Assembly: GCA_023457255.1 (NCBI GenBank)
Contig: JAEWMB010000042.1
Coordinates: 62,001 to 126,000, forward strand
Length of the DNA: 64,000 nucleotides
Direction: 5' to 3'
Source of the DNA: Bacillota bacterium
GTDB lineage: Bacteria; Bacillota; Clostridia; Lachnospirales; Lachnospiraceae
Shown here: piece after piece, positions 17,591-25,503 of the stretch
Numbering within the stretch: position 1 is the stretch's first letter
How the letters are laid out: each line of letters starts with the position of its first letter
Translations under genes and position numbers: made by a program
The notes under the pieces: model-generated
Seen by the model: the letters and a program-made list of their open reading frames with translations, nothing else
Told to the model about the DNA's origin: nothing
Databases searched by the model: none

Positions 17591-19578
17591 GGATTGGTGT
17601 ATTTGCAGGCACAACAGAAGGGCGGAATATTGTAAATTATTTGATAAACCAAGGGGTTAATGTAACTGCTTTTGTAGCTACCGAATATGGGGAATCACTC
17701 TTAAATACAAGTGAGGCAGTGGTTCACTGCGGCAGAATGAATCAAGAGGAGATGGAAATCGTAGTGAGGGAGAATAAGTTTTCCTTGGTTATTGATGCCA
17801 CTCATCCGTATGCTCAGATAGCAACAAAGCATATTGTCTTAGCTTGTGAAAATTCAAATATAAAATACCTTCGGTTGTTACGAAGAAGTGACCTGTCAGA
17901 ACAGGAAAGTTTTGAGAGTACGGATGAAATAATTCATTATCTAAATGATTTGGAAGGAAATATTTTATTAACAACAGGCAGTAAGGAGCTAAAGGAGTAT
18001 TGCAGAATAAGAAATTTTAAAGAACGTCTCTACGTAAGAGTATTGCCTATGGAGGATTCTCTGAAAATCTGTTCGGATTGTGGAATTATGCCTTCTCACA
18101 TTATTGCAATGCAGGGGCCATTTTTGGAAGAGTTTAACCGCAGCCTGATTAAGATGTATCATATTTCTTATTTGGTTACGAAAGATTCCGGAATACAGGG
18201 AGGTTTTCAAGAAAAAATATCAGCCGCGAAAGAAGAGGGGATCAAAGCCCTTGTCCTAAGAAGACCTGTGAAAGAGCAGGGATATTCCTTTGAGGAGATG
18301 GTGGAATACCTAAAGAACACATTTCAATTACACTTAAAACCAAGGTTTTCTATTATAGGAATAGGAACAGGGGCAAGGAAGCTGCTGACCATGCAAGCCG
18401 TCGAGGCTTTGAAACAAAGTGACTGCGTCATCGGTGCTAAACGTATGGTAGAAGCAGTATCAACGTATGCAAAGAACTCCTACCACGAATATGTTCCTAA
18501 GAAGATACTGGAATTTGTTAAGGCTCATCCGGAGTATCGGCAATATGCAATTGTTTTATCCGGAGATATTAACGTATACAGTGGTGCCAAAAAACTTCGC
18601 ACTGCACTAAAAGACTACGAGATAGAACCGGTTTGTGGTATCAGCAGTATTACATACTTTTTATCTAAGCTTAATGAATCCTTGGAGAATGTAACCTTGT
18701 TAAGTCTTCATGGAAGAGAAGGAGCTTTGATTTCAACGGTACGCACGATGCAAAAAGTGGTGGTATTACTTAGCAAAGAGAATTCGATTCGAGCAGTGTG
18801 TGAGAAGTTATGTGAATATGGGTTAGGTAAAGTGAAGGTTACTCTTGGAGAACGCTTATCCTATGAAGAGGAAAGAATTGTAAAAGGAACTGCAGAGGAT
18901 TTTCAGCATATCATAACGGACCCTTTATGCTTAGCGTATATTTATAATGAAGATTACGAACAGACAATAACGCCTGGTATTCCTGAGGAGCACTGGATTC
19001 GAGGCAATATTCCAATGACGAAAGAAGAAGTCAGAACAATCTCTTTGTCAAAGCTAAAGTTAAAAAAAGATGCAGTACTTTATGATATCGGAGCGGGTAC
19101 AGGCTCTGTTGCAATTGAAGCGGGGCGTTTCCTGTCGGAGGGAAAAGTATATGCTATTGAAAAGGAAGAAGAGGGAATTTCATTAATAAAAGCCAATCAA
19201 AAAAAATTTATGACGGACCAGGTTATCCCGGTGCATGGTATGGCTCCTGAGGCATTCGCTTCTTTAGAGGCACCAACACATGCATTCCTTGGAGGTACCA
19301 ATGGAAAACTGAAAGCTATTATAGACGCACTGCTTGCTAAGAATCCGAAAGTGCGGCTGGTAATTACAGCCGTTAGTTTGGAGACAATTGCTGAGGCTGT
19401 GACTTGTTTGAAGGAATTTAATTTTGGAGAATCTGATGTAGTCACACTCTCAGTCAGCAAAGCTAAAAAATTAGGTTCGCATCAGCTCATGCTTGGACAA
19501 AATCCAATTACTGTATTTACTTGTCAGTATCCAAGGAATACAATAGAGAAAGTAAAGTATAAAGTAGGAAGGATATAA
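17584..19578 (+). CDS. cbiJET: Triple fusion CbiJ-CbiE-CbiT: cobalt-precorrin-6A reductase and cobalt-precorrin-7/-6B methyltransferase-decarboxylase
   Basis: A 664-residue protein with three pathway enzymes in one chain. Residues about 1-250 are CbiJ (IGVFAGTTEGRNIVNYL, DATHPYA, TTGSKEL, KDSGIQGGFQEK), which reduces cobalt-precorrin-6A. Residues about 253-455 are CbiE (FSIIGIGTGARKLLTMQA, SGDINVYSG), the C5-methyltransferase. Residues about 465-664 are CbiT (HWIRGNIPMTKEEVR, then the SAM motif YDIGAGTGSVAIEAG), the C15-methyltransferase and C12 decarboxylase. CbiE-CbiT fusions correspond to CobL; addition of CbiJ is less usual. The start is TTG with AAAGGAGG 6-8 bases upstream, and overlaps the cbiG stop. 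cobT starts 2 bases after the stop. Confidence 0.92.
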   Translation: MVRIGVFAGTTEGRNIVNYLINQGVNVTAFVATEYGESLLNTSEAVVHCGRMNQEEMEIVVRENKFSLVIDATHPYAQIATKHIVLACENSNIKYLRLLRRSDLSEQESFESTDEIIHYLNDLEGNILLTTGSKELKEYCRIRNFKERLYVRVLPMEDSLKICSDCGIMPSHIIAMQGPFLEEFNRSLIKMYHISYLVTKDSGIQGGFQEKISAAKEEGIKALVLRRPVKEQGYSFEEMVEYLKNTFQLHLKPRFSIIGIGTGARKLLTMQAVEALKQSDCVIGAKRMVEAVSTYAKNSYHEYVPKKILEFVKAHPEYRQYAIVLSGDINVYSGAKKLRTALKDYEIEPVCGISSITYFLSKLNESLENVTLLSLHGREGALISTVRTMQKVVVLLSKENSIRAVCEKLCEYGLGKVKVTLGERLSYEEERIVKGTAEDFQHIITDPLCLAYIYNEDYEQTITPGIPEEHWIRGNIPMTKEEVRTISLSKLKLKKDAVLYDIGAGTGSVAIEAGRFLSEGKVYAIEKEEEGISLIKANQKKFMTDQVIPVHGMAPEAFASLEAPTHAFLGGTNGKLKAIIDALLAKNPKVRLVITAVSLETIAEAVTCLKEFNFGESDVVTLSVSKAKKLGSHQLMLGQNPITVFTCQYPRNTIEKVKYKVGRI

Positions 19579-19579
19579 C

Positions 19580-20647
19580 ATGGAGCGAAAAATTGATTGC
19601 AAACTTATCATAAGTCGGCTGAATAAAAAAGAGTTTAGCGAAATGGAAGAAAGAAAAAACGAAGCGAAAAAATACTGGGATAAGATAGCAAAACCGCTCT
19701 ATGGACTAGGGTATCTGGAGGATGCGATTGCAACATTAGTTTCTGTCAATCCTAAGATTACGCTTAAGAAGCGCTGCTGTTTGGTTTTTTGTGCAGACAA
19801 TGGAATTGTAGCGCAGGGCGTTACCCAAACCGGAAGTGAAGTAACGGCGGTAGTAGCCAGGAATATGCTTCATGGAAGGGCAAGTATCAATCATTTTGCC
19901 AAGGTAGCAAATACAGAAGTTATTCCGGTTGATGTCGGTATGCTTACAGAAGTTGATGGAATGCGTAAGGTAAAGACAAGAAGAGGAACCAGGGATTTTT
20001 CTATAACGGAAGCCATGACAGAAGATGAGCTGTGGGGGAGCCTTGAGGCTGGTATTTTGTTAGTGAAGGAATGCAAAGAATCAGGTTATGAAATCATTGC
20101 TACTGGGGAGATGGGAATTGGGAATACGACAACCAGCAGTGCTGTTACAGCCGCGCTCCTTCAAGTACCTGCAAGGGATGTAACGGGAAAAGGTGCCGGA
20201 CTTAGTAAGGAAGGAATTTTTCATAAGGCAAAGATTATAGAGAAGGCAATTACCCTTCATAATTTAAAGCCGGATGAACCTCTTGGAATCTTAAAAAAGG
20301 TAGGAGGATTTGATTTGGCAGCCATGGTCGGTGTCTTTCTTGGAGGAGCATTTTTTGAAGTACCTATTATCATTGACGGCTTTATTTCATCAGTGGCAGC
20401 ACTGCTTGCAGCCAGGTTATGTGAATCCTGCAAATATACAATGGTAGCTTCCCATCAGTCAGGAGAACCGGCAGCACAAAGGATACTTGATGAATTAAAT
20501 CTTAATCCAATCATCCAGTGCCGTCTTTCTTTAGGAGAAGGAACAGGAGCAGTTGCGGTTATGCCGTTATTAGAAATGGCACTAAGTGAATACCGCAGTA
20601 TGCCAACCTTTACACAGATACAAATTAAGGAGTATAAACCATTATGA
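19580..20647 (+). CDS. cobT: Nicotinate-nucleotide-dimethylbenzimidazole phosphoribosyltransferase
   Basis: A 355-residue CobT that activates the lower-ligand base to its alpha-ribotide. It shows LCCLVFCADNGIVAQGVTQTG-type N-terminal motif (CADNGIVAQGVTQT), GEMGIGNTTTSSAV, DGFISSVAALLA, HQSGEPAAQRIL and the C-terminal LSLGEGTGAVAVMPLLE containing the catalytic glutamate. There is no bluB nearby, so the base is made elsewhere, salvaged, or differs from DMB. Its stop overlaps cobU by 4 bases. Confidence 0.93.
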   Translation: MERKIDCKLIISRLNKKEFSEMEERKNEAKKYWDKIAKPLYGLGYLEDAIATLVSVNPKITLKKRCCLVFCADNGIVAQGVTQTGSEVTAVVARNMLHGRASINHFAKVANTEVIPVDVGMLTEVDGMRKVKTRRGTRDFSITEAMTEDELWGSLEAGILLVKECKESGYEIIATGEMGIGNTTTSSAVTAALLQVPARDVTGKGAGLSKEGIFHKAKIIEKAITLHNLKPDEPLGILKKVGGFDLAAMVGVFLGGAFFEVPIIIDGFISSVAALLAARLCESCKYTMVASHQSGEPAAQRILDELNLNPIIQCRLSLGEGTGAVAVMPLLEMALSEYRSMPTFTQIQIKEYKPL

Positions 20648-21171
20648 GATATTTAATCACCGGAGGCAGTGGAAGCGGCAAGTCTGCCTATGCAGAAGAG
20701 ATGGCTTCCACTCTTGACCTGCCTGTGTACTATCTGGCAACGATGCAAGCGTACGGAGAAGAAGGAAAGAAGCGTGTAAAGAGGCATCGCCTGCTGCGAA
20801 GCGGAAGAAACTTTCATACGATTGAGAAATCCCTAGCAGTAAATAAAGTAACCATTCCGAAAGAAAGTGTTGTGTTACTGGAATGTTTATCGAACCTTCT
20901 GGCGAATGAAATGTTTGACCCTATGGGAATTGGACCAGATGGGCTAGTGGATTGGGTGTTAAGACAAGTGAAGCTGCTTTCTGAAACAACAACACACCTC
21001 ATCGTTGTTTCCAATGATATCGGCTTTGATGGAATCGGTTACGACGAGGGTACTGCCTTATATATCAAAGCGCTTGGAGAACTTCATGCAAGGCTAGGAG
21101 AAGAGTTTGAGCATGTAATTGAAGTAGTTTGTGGAATTCCTTTGTTTCACAAAGGAGAAGAAAAGAATTGA
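20644..21171 (+). CDS. cobU: Adenosylcobinamide kinase / guanylyltransferase-like protein
   Basis: A 175-residue protein of normal CobU length. The N-terminal P-loop is LITGGSGSGKSAYAEEMA; YYLATMQAYGEEGKKRVKRH carries the family's His-containing guanylylation region, and LLECLSNLLANEMF the Walker-B-like strand. The C-terminal part is diverged: the usual SNEVGxGIVP region reads SNDIGFDGIGYDEGTA here. A second, short CobU-like gene lies two genes downstream and carries the conserved form of that missing motif. CobU phosphorylates adenosylcobinamide and attaches GMP before CobS acts. Confidence 0.87.
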   Translation: MRYLITGGSGSGKSAYAEEMASTLDLPVYYLATMQAYGEEGKKRVKRHRLLRSGRNFHTIEKSLAVNKVTIPKESVVLLECLSNLLANEMFDPMGIGPDGLVDWVLRQVKLLSETTTHLIVVSNDIGFDGIGYDEGTALYIKALGELHARLGEEFEHVIEVVCGIPLFHKGEEKN

Positions 21172-21246
21172 TAGCAATTTATAATTCTACGTTTAGAAAA
21201 AAGATTTAGCGAACTATAAAATGAAAAGAATGGCATATCAATAAAA

Positions 21247-21276
21247 GGTGCAGCAGCGCCAGAAGAGGGGGGTTAT
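21247..21276 (+). promoter_or_regulatory. Stem-loop immediately upstream of the cobS ribosome-binding site
   Basis: GGTGC (21247-21251) and GCGCC (21256-21260) pair around an AGCA loop, followed by AGAAGAGGGGGG and the cobS start. The same layout occurs before several unrelated genes in this window. Confidence 0.5.
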
Positions 21277-21277
21277 T

Positions 21278-22063
21278 ATGAAGTGGTTAAATTCCTTATG
21301 GATTGCATTTAGCATGTATTCAAAGGTTAGAGTTCCCAGAAAAGAATGGGAAGAATCGTCCATGCAATATGCGATTTGCTTCTTTCCGATGATAGGAGGT
21401 GTCATCGGAGGAATATTCTTTCTAACTTATCAGATAGGACATCTTCTTCCTCTTAGTGATATTTTAATAGCGGCTTTGCTGACTGCAATTCCGATTTTGA
21501 TATCCGGTGGAATTCATATGGATGGTTATTGTGATACCATAGATGCCATTTCTTCTTACCAGCCCCAAGAAAGAAGACTAGAAATTTTAAAGGATCCGCA
21601 TTCCGGTGCATTTGCAATCATTCGCAGCGGAGTTTATTTTTTATTGTATTTTGGTATGGTTTCGGTATTAACGGTAGAAAGCAGTATTATTATCGCCATA
21701 TTCTTTGTTGTATCAAGAGCTTTCAGCGGTTTAGCAGTGGTTCGATTTCAGACAGCAAAGCAAAATGGTTTGATCGCAACATTTCAGCAAGCAGCACACA
21801 AAAAGAAGGTAACAATTAGTATGGTTCTCTACTTGGTGCTTGCGGCTATTGGTATGTTATTGGTTTCCCCGGTTCCGGCAGCCGTAGGCATGCTGGCTGC
21901 TTTGTATTGTTTTTTTCACTATAAGAAGTTAGCGTATCAGTTGTTTGGTGGTACGACAGGAGATTTAGCAGGTTACTTTTTAGTACGTTGTGAATTGATA
22001 GCTGGATTGGCTGTTGTAATTACGGAAGGAGTGATGATTTATGGAGCTGGTCATTGGTGGTAG
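21278..22063 (+). CDS. cobS: Adenosylcobinamide-GDP ribazoletransferase (cobalamin synthase)
   Basis: About 261 residues, an integral membrane protein with several hydrophobic segments. It joins the activated lower ligand to GDP-cobinamide at the membrane. Family motifs are FFPMIGGVIGG, the metal-binding GGIHMDGYCDTIDAI (D-x-x-x-D type) and KDPHSGAFAII. ATG 21278 is preferred to 21248, because a GAGGGGGG ribosome-binding site precedes it and the upstream codons form a stem-loop. The 3' end overlaps the next gene by 23 bases. Confidence 0.92.
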   Translation: MKWLNSLWIAFSMYSKVRVPRKEWEESSMQYAICFFPMIGGVIGGIFFLTYQIGHLLPLSDILIAALLTAIPILISGGIHMDGYCDTIDAISSYQPQERRLEILKDPHSGAFAIIRSGVYFLLYFGMVSVLTVESSIIIAIFFVVSRAFSGLAVVRFQTAKQNGLIATFQQAAHKKKVTISMVLYLVLAAIGMLLVSPVPAAVGMLAALYCFFHYKKLAYQLFGGTTGDLAGYFLVRCELIAGLAVVITEGVMIYGAGHWW

Positions 22064-22457
22064 AGCCTCAGGAAAATTAGAATATACCAAAAAAGTTTCG
22101 GGATTACCGATGGATGCGGTTGCAGATGGTGTTATGGATGAGACAAAAGAGATTCTTTATTCTTTACAAGAGGTCATTCGTGACTGGATGAAGATAGACT
22201 ATCCCTCGCTTACAGAGGAAGAGCTGATAGAGAATTATCTGGAACGGCTTTGCGAATATATAGAGAAAAATCCGAATTGTTTTATTCTCTGCGATGAAGT
22301 GGGACTGGGGGTAGTTCCTATGGAAGCTTTTGAAAGAAGTTATCGGGAGGTAGTCGGACGAGTACTTTGTGAGCTTGCAAAGCTGAGCAGAAAAGTACAC
22401 CGTGTATACTATGGAATTGGAGCGATAATTAAAGATGAAACGAATTGCACTCATTAG
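22041..22457 (+). CDS. Short CobU-like P-loop protein
   Basis: A 138-residue protein, about 40 residues shorter than CobU. It has a P-loop-like LVIGGRASGKLEYTKKV at the N-terminus and a C-terminal segment, CDEVGLGVVPMEAFERSYRE and VVGRVLCELAK, that matches the conserved N/D-E-V-G-x-G-x-V-P and R-x-x-x-G-R-V parts of CobU. The middle region that carries the guanylylated histidine in CobU is missing. It overlaps cobS by 23 bases and cobC by 23 bases, so it is clearly in the operon. It may be a second adenosylcobinamide kinase or a partner of the diverged CobU at 20644; the role is inference. Confidence 0.72.
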   Translation: MELVIGGRASGKLEYTKKVSGLPMDAVADGVMDETKEILYSLQEVIRDWMKIDYPSLTEEELIENYLERLCEYIEKNPNCFILCDEVGLGVVPMEAFERSYREVVGRVLCELAKLSRKVHRVYYGIGAIIKDETNCTH

Positions 22458-23196
22458 GCATGGGTTAACGAAAGGAAATCTTAGCAAATGCTATATCGGC
22501 AAAACAGATGAGCCTTTATGCGATGAAGGTATTAAGGAGCTTCTATTAAAAACAGGAAGTAGTTCTTATCCTTCTACAAATAGAATTTATTGCTCTCCAA
22601 TGCTTCGATGCCAAATGACCGCCAATTTACTTTATCCAAACAGAGAACTTAAGCTGGTATCTGATTTTAGAGAATGTGATTTTGGCTTATTTGAGGGGAA
22701 GAATTATGAGGAACTTTCAACAGAGCCATTGTATCAGCAATGGATTGATTCAAATGGAATGATTCCGTTCCCATCCGGAGAATCAAGAGAAGGATTTGAA
22801 TACCGCTGCAGGGAAGCTTATAAAAATGTGATAAAGGAACTTTATCAAGAGACATCAGCCTCAAATAACAAAATAGATAGAACCGTAAATAGAGAAATAG
22901 ATAGAAAAATAAATAAGGAAACAGAAGTAAAAGTGAAAAATGAAGCAGAAGTAAGAACTAAATTGGAAGTAAAAAGTGAAGCAGAAGTAAAAGCTGAAAC
23001 AGAAATAGAAACAGAAATAGAAACAGGGAAAGAAGCGGATGCAGTACTTATCGTGCATGGCGGAACCATCATGGCTATTTTATCCGCTTTCGCGATAGAA
23101 AAGAAAGATTATTACGCCTGGGGCTGCGGAAATGGAAATGGATATCTGTTAAACGTTATGGAAGATGGAAGATTGGAAGTAATTACAAAGATTTAA
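22435..23196 (+). CDS. cobC: Alpha-ribazole phosphatase-like histidine phosphatase with low-complexity insertion
   Basis: A 253-residue histidine phosphatase of the phosphoglycerate mutase superfamily: IALIRHGLTKGN with catalytic His9, YCSPMLRCQMTA, the FRECDFGLFEGKNYEEL segment with its acidic residue, and the second histidine in LIVHGGTIMAI (about residue 208). In this context it is CobC, removing the 5' phosphate from alpha-ribazole phosphate or adenosylcobalamin phosphate. Residues about 141-200 are an additional lysine- and glutamate-rich segment of short repeats that is not part of the fold, located just before the second catalytic histidine. It overlaps the previous gene by 23 bases. 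Confidence 0.85.
   Translation: MKRIALIRHGLTKGNLSKCYIGKTDEPLCDEGIKELLLKTGSSSYPSTNRIYCSPMLRCQMTANLLYPNRELKLVSDFRECDFGLFEGKNYEELSTEPLYQQWIDSNGMIPFPSGESREGFEYRCREAYKNVIKELYQETSASNNKIDRTVNREIDRKINKETEVKVKNEAEVRTKLEVKSEAEVKAETEIETEIETGKEADAVLIVHGGTIMAILSAFAIEKKDYYAWGCGNGNGYLLNVMEDGRLEVITKI
22855..23034 (+). repeat. Low-complexity in-frame repeat tract inside cobC
   Basis: About 180 bases of purine-rich, degenerate hexamer-like repeats (GAAGTA/GAAACA/GAAATA variants) encode alternating charged residues such as EVKVKNEAEV and ETEIETEIET. The opposite strand has long spurious open frames because of the composition. Confidence 0.85.
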
Positions 23197-23250
23197 GACA
23201 GCACGGATATTTTGGAAGAAGTACTTATTGAGTAAGCATGTTTTCAAGTG

Positions 23251-23329
23251 TGAGAATAGAAATTAATTCTCACACGCCAGTTTGTGCCTGCGCGCCGCAA
23301 AGTTGATAGGAACAAGGTATGTGTGCAAG
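23251..23329 (+). promoter_or_regulatory. Structured 5' region of cbiB
   Basis: A GTGAGAAT/ATTCTCAC hairpin lies at about 23250-23275. It is followed by CAGTTTGTG-CCTGCGCGC (23278-23295), and CCTGCGCGC can pair (one mismatch, two G-U) with GTGTGCAAG at 23321-23329, directly before the GGAG of cbiB. A related arrangement precedes serS. Confidence 0.42.
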
Positions 23330-23343
23330 AATGGAGAATTTTT

Positions 23344-24345
23344 ATGAACTTAACAATAATAGCATTTATCTTAGGGTTTCTCCTGGATTTAATCCTCGGT
23401 GACCCTCATTCTATTCCACATCCGGTATGCTTTATCGGAAAGCTGATATCTTTTAGTGAAAAGTACTTGCGAAGATATTTTCCAAAAACAAAGCGTGGTG
23501 AATTGATTGCGGGCGGCTTTCTTTGTATTGTAGTACTTAGCATCTCGGGTCTCCTGCCGTTTGTATGTTTGTATCTTGCCGGCTTCCTTCATCCGATTGT
23601 AAGGCTTCTTATGGAAACCGTGATGTGTTATCAAATCTTAGCTACCAAATCACTTCGTGTGGAGAGCATGAAAGTTTATCAGGAATTAGGTAAAGAGGAT
23701 CTTACAAAGGCAAGATATCAGCTTTCCATGATTGTCGGCAGAGACACGGAATCTTTAACGGAGGAAGGGATTATTAAGGCGGCGGTAGAAACTGTGGCAG
23801 AAAATACTTCGGATGGAATTATCGCACCAATGCTTTATTTTGCGCTAGGAGGTCCAGTCTTAGGATTTATTTATAAAGCAATTAACACGATGGATTCTAT
23901 GATTGCCTATAAGAATGAGAAATATCTTTATTTTGGCAGGGCAGCAGCCAGGCTTGATGATACAGCTAATTTCATACCATCAAGGATATCCGCTTTGTTT
24001 ATGATTTTGTCTAGTGGCATTTGTAAGATATACTACTTTATGTTCTCCTCAAAAAAGGAAGGTAAGATATATTCCATGAAGAGGGCTGCCAAAGCTTTTC
24101 TAAAATATCGTTATCAACACGCCAGTCCGAATTCTGCCCAAACGGAAGCAGTTTGTGCAGGAGCCCTTGGGATACAGTTGGCAGGGGATGCTCATTATCA
24201 TGGAATTCTGCATAAAAAGGAGTTCATTGGTGATCCGATAAGAAAAATCCAAGGTTATGATATCTTTAGAGCTAATGTATTATTATATGTGAGCGCTTTC
24301 CTTTGTATGGGTGTCTGCCTGCTTGTAAAAATAGTAATGCTGTAA
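23344..24345 (+). CDS. cbiB: Adenosylcobinamide-phosphate synthase
   Basis: About 333 residues. CbiB is a polytopic membrane protein that attaches aminopropanol phosphate (from CobD) to adenosylcobyrate. The N-terminus has the family signature LDLILGDPHSIPHPVCFIGK, later ETVAENTSDGIIAPMLYF and KAINTMDSMIAYKN, followed by ARLDDTANFIPSRISAL. ATG 23344 with GGAGAA upstream is chosen over 23284, since upstream codons correspond to a structured leader. It is followed by cobD. Confidence 0.92.
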   Translation: MNLTIIAFILGFLLDLILGDPHSIPHPVCFIGKLISFSEKYLRRYFPKTKRGELIAGGFLCIVVLSISGLLPFVCLYLAGFLHPIVRLLMETVMCYQILATKSLRVESMKVYQELGKEDLTKARYQLSMIVGRDTESLTEEGIIKAAVETVAENTSDGIIAPMLYFALGGPVLGFIYKAINTMDSMIAYKNEKYLYFGRAAARLDDTANFIPSRISALFMILSSGICKIYYFMFSSKKEGKIYSMKRAAKAFLKYRYQHASPNSAQTEAVCAGALGIQLAGDAHYHGILHKKEFIGDPIRKIQGYDIFRANVLLYVSAFLCMGVCLLVKIVML

Positions 24346-24420
24346 ATGAGCTTCGATTTTGGATATGGGAAGGAAGAGGTAAAGATATGAATTTAAGAGT
24401 GTGCAGAAATGAGGTCAAAT

Positions 24421-25503
24421 ATGTTATTACATCAGGTAAATCCCCATGGAGGTGATATCTATCGTCATAAGATACAGCTCGATTATTCCGCAAATTTAAA
24501 TCCTTTTGGTACTCCGCCTATGGTAAAAGAGGCTGTTATTAGGGCAAGTGAATGCCTTTCTCAATATCCGGACCCTTATTGTGAGGAATTAAGACGGGCG
24601 ATTGCCGGGAAAGAAAACGTACCGATGGAGTTTATACTTTGCGGAAATGGCGCCGCAGAATTAATCTATTCTTATGCGGCAGCAGTAAAACCCCAAAAAG
24701 TACTGATTGTCGCTCCAACATTTTGTGAGTATGCGCAGTCTCTAAACAGTCAGGAAACAGAGATTACTTATTATTATTTAAGGGAAGAGGGGGGATTCAC
24801 TCTTTCTGAGGATATTTTAGATACGGTTACGAAAGAATACGATACTGTTTATTTATGTAATCCCAATAATCCTACCGGAAAGCGTGTTTCTTATGATTTA
24901 CTGCAAAAACTTCTGATGAGGTGTAAAGAGTACAGTGTCAGACTCTTTGTAGATGAGTGTTTTTTAGAATGGGTAAGTGGTGCGGTTTCTTTGGTTATGA
25001 AATGTAAGGAGTATCCCAATTTATTTGTGTTAAAAGCATTTACAAAAAGTTATGGGATGGCTGGTGTTCGGTTAGGCTATGCAATCTGTTCTGATTACGA
25101 ACTTTATCAGAAGATGAGTGAAACCGGTCAAACATGGAATGTCTCTATCTGTGCCCAGCTTGCAGGAATAGCAGCATGTCAATGTGAAGATTTTTTCCTG
25201 CAAGCGAAGACTCAGGTTGAATCAGAGAGACTCAGGTTAATTTATTGTTTAAGAGAGTGTAACGTTTCAGTAATAGAAGGAGAAGCAAATTTTCTTTTAT
25301 TAAAGTCAGAATTAAACTTATATGAAGAATTATTAGAGCGTGGAATCTTAATAAGAGACTGTGGTAATTTCCTTGGCTTAACCAAAGATTATTATCGGAT
25401 TGCTATAAAATCAAAAGAAGAGAATAATAGTTTACTAAATGAAATAAGAGACTTGTGTAATAAGAAAAGAGAAGGAGAGCAGCCATGGCAAAGTCAATTA
25501 TGA
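24421..25503 (+). CDS. cobD: L-threonine-O-3-phosphate decarboxylase
   Basis: About 360 residues, a fold-type I PLP aminotransferase-like enzyme that makes (R)-1-amino-2-propanol phosphate for CbiB. Motifs: HGGDIYRHKIQLDYSANLNP near the N-terminus, CGNGAAELIYS, NPNNPTGK, DECFLEW and LKAFTKSYGMAGVRLGY with the PLP lysine in FTKS. ATG 24421 has GAGG 6 bases upstream, whereas ATG 24409 has none. It overlaps cbiP by 19 bases. Histidinol-phosphate aminotransferase is the close alternative, excluded by context and the N-terminal HGG motif. Confidence 0.9.
   Translation: MLLHQVNPHGGDIYRHKIQLDYSANLNPFGTPPMVKEAVIRASECLSQYPDPYCEELRRAIAGKENVPMEFILCGNGAAELIYSYAAAVKPQKVLIVAPTFCEYAQSLNSQETEITYYYLREEGGFTLSEDILDTVTKEYDTVYLCNPNNPTGKRVSYDLLQKLLMRCKEYSVRLFVDECFLEWVSGAVSLVMKCKEYPNLFVLKAFTKSYGMAGVRLGYAICSDYELYQKMSETGQTWNVSICAQLAGIAACQCEDFFLQAKTQVESERLRLIYCLRECNVSVIEGEANFLLLKSELNLYEELLERGILIRDCGNFLGLTKDYYRIAIKSKEENNSLLNEIRDLCNKKREGEQPWQSQL

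Noticed and set aside
22845..23072. Minus-strand open frames opposite the CobC insertion
   Set aside because: They arise from the low-complexity repeat tract, producing Ser/Phe-rich strings without a domain.
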